A stretch of 7,663 bases of DNA from Myxococcota bacterium (lineage in GTDB: Bacteria; Myxococcota; Polyangia; GCA-2747355; JAKLHH01). Where the stretch lies: assembly GCA_022710245.1 (NCBI GenBank), contig JAKLHH010000333.1:1-7663 (forward strand), in the 5' to 3' direction. The translations under genes and the position numbers were made by a program. The notes beneath the pieces were generated by a model that worked only from the letters and a program-made list of their open reading frames with translations, was not told where the DNA came from and searched no databases. Below are positions 1-5,770 of the stretch, in pieces. How positions within the stretch are numbered: position 1 is the stretch's first letter; each line of letters opens with the position of its first letter.

Positions 1-157
1 TGCAGAGCATGCGCCCGTCGAGGAGCCTCCTCGCCCCGCGGTGCCACGGAAATCCGCCCGGGTGCGTGATCATGCTCACCTTGTCGAGCGCCGGATCGTA
101 GAGCTCGTCGCCGAAGGGCAGGGTGTCGCATTTCTCGCAGGTGCCATGGTACACGCT
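1..157 (-). pseudogene. 3' fragment of a third kelch-repeat gene, cut by the window edge
   Basis: Read on the minus strand from about 157 down to 2, one frame stays open and gives a peptide containing CEKC, then GDELYDPALDKV, then RLLDGRMLC. This matches, in order, blade 5 to 6 of the two neighbouring kelch proteins (CLGPGC or CFSC, then DDLYDP.TD, then RLxDGRVL). The block therefore corresponds to about residue 309 onward of the adjacent gene. No ATG, signal peptide or first four blades precede it: the fragment begins only a few bases after the neighbour's stop codon and in a different frame. If it were a full tandem copy, its cysteine pair should lie about 1360 bp from the neighbour's, but it lies 367 bp away, so about 1 kb is missing. 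I infer a deletion remnant. Whether the remaining 3' part is intact lies outside the window. A GTG at 154 could in principle start translation, but no ribosome site supports it. Confidence 0.72.
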
Positions 158-161
158 CCGC

Positions 162-1430
162 TCAGGGATAGAGCCGCTCGGCCGTGTCGACGAGCTGGAC
201 CAAGTCCTCGGGCTTGTCGCCCCCGACGACCAGCACGCTCCCGTCGAGGAGTAGAGTGGCCGTGTGGAACGTGCGGCCCGTGGCCAGGCTCGGCAGCTGC
301 TGCCACGAGTTGGAGCTGACCGAGAAGGCGGTGACGGTCTCGCCGACGTCGCCGCCGACGACGAGCACCCGTCCATCGTGGAGCCGGGCGCTCGCGTGAA
401 ACTGGGGGAGACCGGCGTAGTGATTGACCGCGGTGATCTTGTCGGTCACGGGATCGTAGAGATCGTCCACCCACTGGGAGCTGCTCTTGCACCCGGGTCC
501 GAGACACCTGCCGCCGATGAGGAGCACGCGCCCGTCGATCAGGAGCTCTGCGGTGGCGTGAGCACGGCCCATGCTCATCACAGCCGCGGAGGGGACCGAG
601 ATGTTCTTGGCCGGATCGAAGACCTCGAGGCTGTCGACGTAGGTCCACTTGTAAGGGTCGCTGGTGGTGCCCTGCGCGCCGCCCGCCAGCAGGACCTTGC
701 CGCTCGGGAGCAGGGTGGCGGTGTGCCGGCGCCGGCCGACGACGAGCGGGGTGGCTGACTGCTCCCAGGTGTTCGAGGTGTGGTCGTAGAGGAGGAGGTT
801 CTTCGTCGAGTCGAACCCGCTGGTCCAGCCGCCGGCGATCAGCACCTTGCCGCTCGGGAGCAGCGTGGCGGTGTGCTGGGCGATCGGCGTGGGGGGCTTC
901 GCGGCGAGCGTCCAGGCGGAGGCCTCCGGCTTAGCCGGGTCGTAGAGCTCTGCCGAGTGCAGGTAGTAGCTCGGGCTGCCGGTGCTGGTCTCGCCGCCGA
1001 CGACGAGGACGCGGCCGTCGGGCAGCGTGGTCGCGGTGTGCCAGAAGCGGGCGGTGGCCATGGTCCCCGCGGAGACGAAGCGGTCCTCGGCCGTCCGGTA
1101 GACCCAGGCCGCCGCGTTGTCGTAGGTGTGATCCGCCACGGCGTCGAAGGCCTGGCCCGCGACGATGAGGACGTCGCCGTTCTTCAGCAAGGCAGCGCCG
1201 TGCAACCGGAGCGCGGGGGCGCTCTTGATCGTCTTCCACTCGGCAGGCTTCTTTGGCCCGTCCGGACCGAGGTCGCGCCGGTCGGCGCGTGGCTCGCCGG
1301 CCGCGTCCCGTCCGCCCTCCGCGCGGGGGCCGTCGAGGAGCGCCGCGTCGCTCGGTGCGCTGCTCTTGTCGCACGCGGCGAGGACACCGAGACCGAGGAG
1401 CACAGCCGGCAGCCGGGACAGGGCTCGCAT
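162..1430 (-). CDS. Kelch-repeat beta-propeller lipoprotein (paralogue 1)
   Basis: This is a 422-residue exported protein. The N-terminus is a lipoprotein signal: basic residues, a hydrophobic stretch 8-18 and the lipobox LAAC with Cys20, followed by Asp21. A low-complexity Asp/Ala/Arg/Gly/Pro linker (about 21-64) would hold the globular part off the membrane. Seven repeats of the type H-x-A-x-L-x-(D/S)G-x-V-L-x-x-GG start at His77, 131, 186, 236, 291, 345 and 389, about 50-55 residues apart. That is the number expected for a seven-bladed kelch propeller of the galactose-oxidase type. I see no catalytic domain, so a binding or scaffold role is the best inference. Blade 5 carries a close cysteine pair, C309 and C314. 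The ATG is preceded by AGAGG at 1436-1440 with a 5-base gap. The next gene upstream is a paralogue of almost the same length, and both end in AER(L/F)YP. Its own promoter suggests separate transcription. Confidence 0.9.
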   Translation of the reverse strand: MRALSRLPAVLLGLGVLAACDKSSAPSDAALLDGPRAEGGRDAAGEPRADRRDLGPDGPKKPAEWKTIKSAPALRLHGAALLKNGDVLIVAGQAFDAVADHTYDNAAAWVYRTAEDRFVSAGTMATARFWHTATTLPDGRVLVVGGETSTGSPSYYLHSAELYDPAKPEASAWTLAAKPPTPIAQHTATLLPSGKVLIAGGWTSGFDSTKNLLLYDHTSNTWEQSATPLVVGRRRHTATLLPSGKVLLAGGAQGTTSDPYKWTYVDSLEVFDPAKNISVPSAAVMSMGRAHATAELLIDGRVLLIGGRCLGPGCKSSSQWVDDLYDPVTDKITAVNHYAGLPQFHASARLHDGRVLVVGGDVGETVTAFSVSSNSWQQLPSLATGRTFHTATLLLDGSVLVVGGDKPEDLVQLVDTAERLYP

Positions 1431-1460
1431 CAGGACCTCTCTACCAGTGAAGCACCTTCA

Positions 1461-1490
1461 ACTGTAGAGGGAGAGCGGCGTGCGAGGCAA
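1461..1490 (-). promoter_or_regulatory. Putative promoter of kelch paralogue 1
   Basis: On the minus strand, TTGCCT (1485-1490) and TACAGT (1461-1466) are separated by 18 bp. The -10 element lies inside the 12-mer CTCTACAGTTGA (1458-1469), which recurs exactly upstream of the second kelch gene at a nearly equal distance from its start. The -35 side also shares CGCTTGC with that gene. There are 30 bases between the -10 element and the ATG, enough for a short leader with the AGAGG ribosome site. The match to sigma-70 consensus is moderate; conservation between the two copies is the main support. Confidence 0.6.
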
Positions 1491-1497
1491 GCGCCGC
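1475..1497. repeat. GC inverted repeat in the kelch intergenic gap
   Basis: GCGGCG (1475-1480) and CGCCGC (1492-1497) could pair around an 11-base loop. The loop contains the -35 element of kelch paralogue 1. On the minus strand the stem is followed by a pyrimidine-rich run, not a clean T tract. It could be a weak terminator for the upstream kelch gene, an operator, or chance in GC-rich DNA. Confidence 0.25.
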
Positions 1498-1512
1498 CGG
1501 ACTCGAGGGGAC

Positions 1513-2784
1513 TCAGGGATAGAAGCGCTCGGCGAAGTCCGGATCCGGGACGCCGTTCGAGCCACCGCCGCCGACCACCAGCACCGTCCCGTCGAGGAGC
1601 GTCACCGCCTTGGCCGCGCTTCGTGACGCGCTGAGGTCAGGCTGGGGCACCCAGGCACCGACGCCTCGCGGGTCGAACACGACGGTGCTCGCCGTCGGGC
1701 TCGCCGTGCTCGAGTCGATGCCGCCGACGAAGAGCACCCGCCCGTCCTGGAGGCGCGAGGCCGCGTGGAACGACACGCGCGCGGCGTAGTGGGGGATGGG
1801 CCGGGTCTGGTCGGTCGCGGGATCATAGAGGTCGTCGGCGCTCTGCGCGCCCGGACAGCTGAAGCAGATGCCGCCGCCGATCAAGACGCGACCGTCGGCG
1901 AGGAGGTCCGCGCTGTGCGCCATCCGCGGCATCTCCATCTTAGCGGTCGACACCGTGGAGGTACCCGTCGCCGGATCGTAGACCTCCAGGCTGTCGAGGT
2001 AGGTATAGGCGTAGGTGTTCCCTGTCCCCTGGATGCCGCCCGCGAGCAGCACCTTGCCGTTGGTGAGCAGCGTGGAGGTGTGGCGGCGGCGGCGCTCGTT
2101 GAGGAACACGGTGGGGAACGCCCAGCCTCCCGCCGCTGGATCATAGAGGAAGAGGCGGTTGTCCGACATCAGACCGTCGATCCAGCCGCCGGTGATCAGC
2201 ACCCGCCCGTCCTTGAGCGCGGTGGCAGCGTGCTCGGCGAGGGTGATCGGCAGGGTCGGGCCCGCGCTCCAGGCCGAGCCGGCCGGCTTGGTCGGGTCGT
2301 AGAGCTCCGTCGAGCCGAGGTAGCCACCGGACACGCTGGACTGGCCGCCGACCACCAGCACGCGCCCGTCGGCGAGCAGGGTCGCCGTGTGGTAAGCGCG
2401 CGGCGCGTTCATCGTCCCCGCGTCGACGAACTTCCCCTCCGCGACGACGAACCGGTAGGCCGCGCTCTGCGGGACATCGCTGCCCTGGTCGTCGCGGAAG
2501 CCGCCGACGATGAGCGCGTCGCCGTTCTGGAGCAGGGTCAGCGTGTGGATGTAGAGCACCGGCGCGCCCGCGATCTGCTTCCAGGTGCCCGGCTTGCTCG
2601 GGCCGTCCGGGCCGCGGTCCCTGGCCAGGTCGTGCGCCCGGCTCTCGAGGGCGGGGGCGGCCTCGAGGTGATGGCTGTCCGGCAGGGCCGCGTCGACGGG
2701 AGTCGCGCCGTCCTTGCAGTCAGCGCAGAGGAGCAGGGAGAGGAGGGGGAGGAGGGGGAGCCCGATCGATCTCAGGGCACGCAT
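1513..2784 (-). CDS. Kelch-repeat beta-propeller exported protein (paralogue 2)
   Basis: This is a 423-residue paralogue of the gene just downstream, about half identical by eye and colinear over its whole length. I start it at the ATG at 2784, not at an in-frame ATG at 2859. The inner start begins MRAL as its sister does, has GAGG about 8 bases upstream, and the likely promoter lies between the two candidates. Residues 7-20 form a hydrophobic export signal. The lipobox is imperfect: Cys20 follows LLL and Cys23 follows CAD, where the sister has a standard LAAC. An Ala/Asp/His-rich linker (about 24-60) ends in the shared motif RDxGPDGPxKPxxW. Kelch motifs begin at His80, 132, 185, 235, 290 and 340; the seventh blade (about 390-406) keeps LLDGTVLVVGG but has lost the leading His. 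The cysteine pair of blade 5 is C307 and C310. Function is unknown beyond a probable envelope or surface binding propeller. Confidence 0.88.
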   Translation of the reverse strand: MRALRSIGLPLLPLLSLLLCADCKDGATPVDAALPDSHHLEAAPALESRAHDLARDRGPDGPSKPGTWKQIAGAPVLYIHTLTLLQNGDALIVGGFRDDQGSDVPQSAAYRFVVAEGKFVDAGTMNAPRAYHTATLLADGRVLVVGGQSSVSGGYLGSTELYDPTKPAGSAWSAGPTLPITLAEHAATALKDGRVLITGGWIDGLMSDNRLFLYDPAAGGWAFPTVFLNERRRRHTSTLLTNGKVLLAGGIQGTGNTYAYTYLDSLEVYDPATGTSTVSTAKMEMPRMAHSADLLADGRVLIGGGICFSCPGAQSADDLYDPATDQTRPIPHYAARVSFHAASRLQDGRVLFVGGIDSSTASPTASTVVFDPRGVGAWVPQPDLSASRSAAKAVTLLDGTVLVVGGGGSNGVPDPDFAERFYP

Positions 2785-2812
2785 GGGCTGGCCTCGCTGC
2801 TGTAGTGGATCA

Positions 2813-2842
2813 ACTGTAGAGCGCTGCTTCGGGTCAGCGCAA
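2813..2842 (-). promoter_or_regulatory. Putative promoter of kelch paralogue 2
   Basis: On the minus strand, TTGCGC (2837-2842) and TACAGT (2813-2818) are 18 bp apart, the same spacing as at the sister gene. The 12-mer CTCTACAGTTGA (2810-2821) and the CGCTTGC at the -35 side are shared with it. There are 28 bases between the -10 element and the ATG at 2784. The position also argues against the longer in-frame start at 2859, because that codon lies upstream of the promoter. Confidence 0.6.
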
Positions 2843-2859
2843 GCGAGGCGCTCACTCAC

Positions 2860-3014
2860 CTCAGGTGCACTCGAGGGTGGCGCCTGCCCTCCACCGCGCC
2901 ATCCGTGGAGAGGTATAGCGCGGCGCAGCCCCTGGCGCTCGCTCCGCGGGTGACGCGTCGCGCCGGCGCGGACGCAACGTAGACCGGATCGCCTCTCGGT
3001 GCGTTTGAGGGGGC
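2860..3014. other. Divergent intergenic region between kelch 2 and gene 3
   Basis: This stretch separates the leftward kelch genes from the rightward genes. I find no coding frame with homology, no tRNA-like fold and no clear promoter for gene 3. A TATAGC at 2914-2919 lacks a usable -35 partner. The only firm signal is the purine run GAGGGGG (3007-3013) just before the ATG at 3015, which serves as the ribosome site of gene 3. Confidence 0.5.
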
Positions 3015-4004
3015 ATGGCCAACACGATCAACCGCAAGCTCAAGCTCCTCGCCGCGCTCACCTGCCTGCTCGCCGCCGCCGGTGTCTCGCTGCTGATCCT
3101 CGAGGCGCGGGCCCTCGCTCAGGACGCCTATCACCTCAACCGGTTCGAGAAGGTCAGGCAGGCCGAGGTGGTGGTCGTCACCGGCTCCGCCGACCACATG
3201 GACCAGGTGCTGCGCAAGGCCCAGATGAAGTTCGTCGTGGTGCAGCCCGACGAGATCCCGGGGCTGCCGCTCCACAGCCAGCAGGTGCTGATGGTGAACT
3301 GCCGCGGGACCATGTCGGCTGCCGCCCGTGACCGGGTCCGCCGCTTCGTGGCCGCTGGCGGGTTTCTCTACACCACCGACCACGCGGTGCACGAGCTGGT
3401 CGAGAAGATCTTCCCGCGCACCATCGCCTGGACGGGCCGCACCTCGACCGAGGAGATCTTCCCGATGCGCGCTCGCGGGCAGCGCGGCCTGCTCCGCAAG
3501 CTCGGCTCCGGGGCCGCGCAGCAGTGGCAGCTCGCGGGCGGGGGCTACCTCTTCAAGATCCTCGACCCGAAGCGCGTCGAGGTGCTGATGGACTCCGACG
3601 CGGTGGCCAAGCGCTACGGCGCCGACTCGGGTGTGCTCGGCGTCCGCTTCAAGCACCAGGACGGCTACGTGATCCACGTGACCGGGCACTTCTACACGCA
3701 GCCGGGTCAGCGCCCCACGGTGGCCAGCGCCGGCCGCGCCTTCGAGCAGCTCAGCGCGAACGTGGTCGCCGAGAAGCAGGGGGACCGCGCGCGCCTCGAC
3801 GCCATCTACAAGGCGGCGCCGCGCCGCGCGGTGAAGCTGCAGGCCGCGCCGTCGGCGGCCGCGCCCACCGTCGCCGCGAAGAGCGTCACCAGGCAGGAGG
3901 TGGGCGCCGGCGCCCGGGTTCGCGTCCTCGAGAAGAAGGGTGGCTACCTCAAGGTCCGCGACCAGGAGGGCAACGAGGGCTGGGTGGACGGCAAGGCCTT
4001 CTGA
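3015..4004 (+). CDS. Exported ThuA/GATase-like domain protein with C-terminal SH3 domain
   Basis: This is a 329-residue protein. Residues about 10-30 are hydrophobic after a basic start, and ALA at 33-35 before Gln36 fits signal peptidase I, so it is either secreted or anchored by this segment. The middle (about 50-250) looks like a flavodoxin-like or class-I-amidotransferase-like alpha/beta domain of the ThuA/DUF4159 kind: strand VVVVTG (52-57), strand and turn VLMVNCRG (91-98, Cys96), then the typical RRFVAAGGFLYTTDHA (109-124), and a late strand VIHVTGHFY (219-227) with His225. I cannot show a complete catalytic triad, so it may be a binding domain. An Ala-rich linker (about 266-288) leads to a bacterial SH3 domain (about 289-329: VRVLEKKGGYLKVRDQEG, then EGWV), usually used to bind cell-wall peptide or protein. 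SD GAGGGGG lies directly upstream. It could act at the cell wall; the substrate is unknown. Confidence 0.7.
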   Translation: MANTINRKLKLLAALTCLLAAAGVSLLILEARALAQDAYHLNRFEKVRQAEVVVVTGSADHMDQVLRKAQMKFVVVQPDEIPGLPLHSQQVLMVNCRGTMSAAARDRVRRFVAAGGFLYTTDHAVHELVEKIFPRTIAWTGRTSTEEIFPMRARGQRGLLRKLGSGAAQQWQLAGGGYLFKILDPKRVEVLMDSDAVAKRYGADSGVLGVRFKHQDGYVIHVTGHFYTQPGQRPTVASAGRAFEQLSANVVAEKQGDRARLDAIYKAAPRRAVKLQAAPSAAAPTVAAKSVTRQEVGAGARVRVLEKKGGYLKVRDQEGNEGWVDGKAF

Positions 4005-4032
4005 GCTCCCACGCCTCCTGGCGCAATCCACA

Positions 4033-4055
4033 GACCGGACTGGCCGCGGTCGTTT
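4033..4055 (+). terminator. Weak hairpin after gene 3
   Basis: GACCG (4033-4037) and CGGTC (4047-4051) can pair around a 9-base loop, followed by GTTT. The stem is short and the T run is only three bases, so this is a marginal intrinsic terminator at best. It lies just upstream of the TATATA box of gene 4. Confidence 0.22.
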
Positions 4056-4064
4056 CAGCGCACA

Positions 4065-4070
4065 TATATA
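4065..4070 (+). promoter_or_regulatory. Possible -10 box of gene 4 (leaderless arrangement)
   Basis: TATATA sits in an AT-rich island (CACATATATAC) in otherwise GC-rich DNA, only four bases before the ATG at 4075. If it is used as a -10 element, transcription would begin at or next to the start codon. A weak TGGCCG (4041-4046) lies 18 bp upstream as a -35 candidate. No normal ribosome site precedes the ATG: the only purines, CGGA, abut it. Confidence 0.4.
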
Positions 4071-4074
4071 CGGA

Positions 4075-5658
4075 ATGCAAGATTCGACCACGGCGTGGCT
4101 CCTCCCCTGGAGCGCCCTCGGGGCGCCCGAGGGGGAGGCCGCCGCGCCTCGCTGCTTCGCGCTCCGGCCAGCGCGCCAGGACGATGCCCTCGCGCTCGCC
4201 TGCGGCTCGGTGCGTACGCCCGAGGGCCTCCTCGAGGAGGCGGGCCGCGCCACGCGCGCTGTGGCCTGGGGGCTCTACTGCGAGGAGACGTTCGGACCGC
4301 TGGCGCGGACGGCGACAGGGGAGCGGGACCTGGCGCCGAGGCGGGCCGTGCACCCGCGCGAGCTGCCGCAGGGGCTGCGCAGCGGACGCCTGGACCTGCC
4401 ACCTGTGATCAACCCCTGGGTGCGGCGCTTCGGCCAGCACCTGCTCACCGACGCGACCGGCCTGAACGCCCCGCAGGTGGCCGGGGCCAGCGCGACGGAG
4501 CTGGCGGCCGCCGCGAGCGATCGCGGCCGCGAGCTGCCCGGGCTCCTCCGCGGGCTGCCGGTGCTCGCCGCCGGCCTGCGTCCCGTGGTGGTGGTCGAGG
4601 GCGTGGCCCGGGTGCCCGGGTTGACCCGCCTCTACGAGGCGGTCCTGCGCCAGCGACTGCGCTGCGAGGCGCTCGAGACCGGCGCCTCGCCGGGACTACG
4701 CGCCCGGGAGGAGCGGCTCCTGCAGCGCTGGGTCGACGCGCTCGTCCTCGACGGCGCGCGGGGTGGGGCCGAGCTGCACCTGAGCGCCGAGGATGGGCCG
4801 GCCGTCACCTCGGGCGCGGCCGTGGTCGAGGAGGGCCAGGAGGTCGCCTCGCTCGCGCAGCTGCTGAACCTGGGCGGCCAGCCGGCCTGGCACTGGGTGC
4901 GGGAGCTCGAGCGCCTGCTCGAGGCGGATGGCGCCGCGCTGACGAGCGATCTCTCGGCGCCGCTCTACCGCTGGCGAGCGCTCGTGGAAGCGGCCTGCCT
5001 CGAGGTGGTGCCGCTCGACGAGGACGGCGCGGTCGACGAGGCACGGCTCGCCGAGGTGCGCCTGCACCGCAAGGCCCGCCTCCTGGAGGCGATCTACGAC
5101 CAGGTGCTCGAGGTCGGGCCGGAGGACACGGTCTTTCACGTCCCGGGCTCGGCGCGCCCGCACGTGGACGTCTCCTGCTACCGGGTCGGCGCCGACGACG
5201 GCGGCCCGCTGCTCGTCACCGCCGGGATGAGCGCGGCGTGGACGAGCGTCGACCCCTCGGCGGGGCCCGAGGCCTCGCCGCCGGTGGAGCTCTGCTGCCA
5301 GCCAGACGAGGTCACCGAGGCGGTGCTGCGCAAGCTCTGGTGCCTCGCGCAGCACCCCTTCCGCCAGCAGGCCGCGCTCGTGCCCTACCAGATCGTGCAG
5401 ACCGCGGAGCCGCTCGCCCCTGGCTCCACCCTGCAGGGGTGGCTGCTCCTGCCCGCGCGCGCCCGCTGGGCCGAGCGCCTCGCGGCGATCGTGCCCGGCT
5501 CGCCGCGGCTGCTCCTCGCGGTGGGCATCACCGACGACGAGCGACGCGCCGCCACCAGCGAGGGGGGCGCCCGCGCGCTGGCCGTGGCGCTGCTCCAGGC
5601 CACGGGGGGCCGCACCCTCTTTCACCGTGGCTCTGTCTGGCCGCGCGCGCTCGGCTGA
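4075..5658 (+). CDS. Protein with C-terminal Suppressor-of-fused (SUFU)-like domain
   Basis: This is a 527-residue, probably cytoplasmic protein without a signal peptide or membrane segment. Residues about 330-527 show the order of motifs of the SUFU superfamily: a helix (LLEAIYDQVL), then HVDVSCYRV from His363, LLVTAGMS (379-386), the ELCCQP strand from Glu405, a helix LRKLWCLAQHPF, the GSTLQGWLLLPA strand, and VGITDDE (483-489) before a last helix. In bacteria SUFU-like domains occur as immunity or antitoxin proteins (for example YqcF of Bacillus) and in polymorphic-toxin loci; that role here is inference. Residues 1 to about 330 match nothing I recognise: they are mostly helical in look, rich in Ala, Leu, Arg and Glu, with a conserved-looking INPWVRRFGQHLL near 120. 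The start is chosen at ATG 4075 because longer starts would run into gene 3; the ribosome site is poor. A 70-bp gap separates it from gene 3 and 112 bp from gene 5. Confidence 0.72.
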   Translation: MQDSTTAWLLPWSALGAPEGEAAAPRCFALRPARQDDALALACGSVRTPEGLLEEAGRATRAVAWGLYCEETFGPLARTATGERDLAPRRAVHPRELPQGLRSGRLDLPPVINPWVRRFGQHLLTDATGLNAPQVAGASATELAAAASDRGRELPGLLRGLPVLAAGLRPVVVVEGVARVPGLTRLYEAVLRQRLRCEALETGASPGLRAREERLLQRWVDALVLDGARGGAELHLSAEDGPAVTSGAAVVEEGQEVASLAQLLNLGGQPAWHWVRELERLLEADGAALTSDLSAPLYRWRALVEAACLEVVPLDEDGAVDEARLAEVRLHRKARLLEAIYDQVLEVGPEDTVFHVPGSARPHVDVSCYRVGADDGGPLLVTAGMSAAWTSVDPSAGPEASPPVELCCQPDEVTEAVLRKLWCLAQHPFRQQAALVPYQIVQTAEPLAPGSTLQGWLLLPARARWAERLAAIVPGSPRLLLAVGITDDERRAATSEGGARALAVALLQATGGRTLFHRGSVWPRALG

Positions 5659-5689
5659 GCGACGCGCCGACGCGCCCGCCCAGCGCCGG

Positions 5690-5718
5690 TTGACGCGCCC
5701 GGCGGACTCCGCTAGAAG
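5690..5718 (+). promoter_or_regulatory. Putative promoter of the SEC-C gene
   Basis: TTGACG (5690-5695, five of six to consensus) and TAGAAG (5713-5718, four of six) are separated by 17 bp. Transcription would start near 5725, leaving a leader of about 45 bases before the GTG at 5771. The spacer holds the first copy of a palindromic 15-mer. This is the best sigma-70-type match I found in the window, and it implies that gene 5 does not depend on transcription from gene 4. Confidence 0.6.
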
Positions 5719-5746
5719 CGCCGAGGACCCCGGCGGACTCCGCCAG
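5698..5746 (+). repeat. Twin palindromic direct repeat, likely operator
   Basis: CCCGGCGGACTCCGC occurs at 5698-5712 and again, identically, at 5729-5743; with the next three bases the match is 17 of 18. The offset is 31 bp, close to three helical turns. Each copy contains GCGGA-C-TCCGC (5702-5712 and 5733-5743), a 5+1+5 palindrome, extended to 6+1+6 in the second copy. One copy fills the -35/-10 spacer and the other lies just past the likely transcription start, the usual placing of repressor sites. The loop would be too small for an RNA hairpin, so a dimeric DNA-binding protein is the more natural reader. Confidence 0.55.
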
Positions 5747-5759
5747 GCGTCGAGGACAA

Positions 5760-5765
5760 GGGAGG
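5760..5765 (+). promoter_or_regulatory. Ribosome binding site fixing the GTG start of gene 5
   Basis: GGGAGG ends five bases before GTG 5771. It decides for this start over an in-frame ATG at 5627, which lies within the end of gene 4 and would add 48 residues of unlikely composition before the SEC-C motif. Confidence 0.75.
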
Positions 5766-5770
5766 CCAGC

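Noticed and set aside
694..876. CRISPR-like repeats inside kelch 1
   Set aside because: The 33-base repeats are in frame, one blade apart, and encode the kelch motif.
1765..2805. Plus-strand open frame of 346 codons opposite kelch 2
   Set aside because: It repeats because the kelch blades repeat on the other strand; no domain and no ribosome site.
2785..2859. Longer start of kelch 2 at 2859
   Set aside because: It would place the export signal 25 residues inside the protein and put the start upstream of the conserved promoter; the sister gene begins with MRAL as the inner start does.
2911..2985. Promoter for gene 3 in the divergent gap
   Set aside because: TATAGC and TAGACC were considered as -10 elements, but neither has a -35 element at a workable distance.
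2856..4253. Minus-strand open frame of 465 codons opposite gene 3
   Set aside because: Low-complexity Arg/Ala/Val/Leu composition typical of shadows in GC-rich DNA; it crosses the divergent promoter region and lies opposite a well-supported gene.
5627..5770. ATG at 5627 as start of gene 5, overlapping gene 4
   Set aside because: The added 48 residues are Arg/Ala-rich without homology, while GTG 5771 has a strong, well-spaced GGGAGG and a promoter in between.
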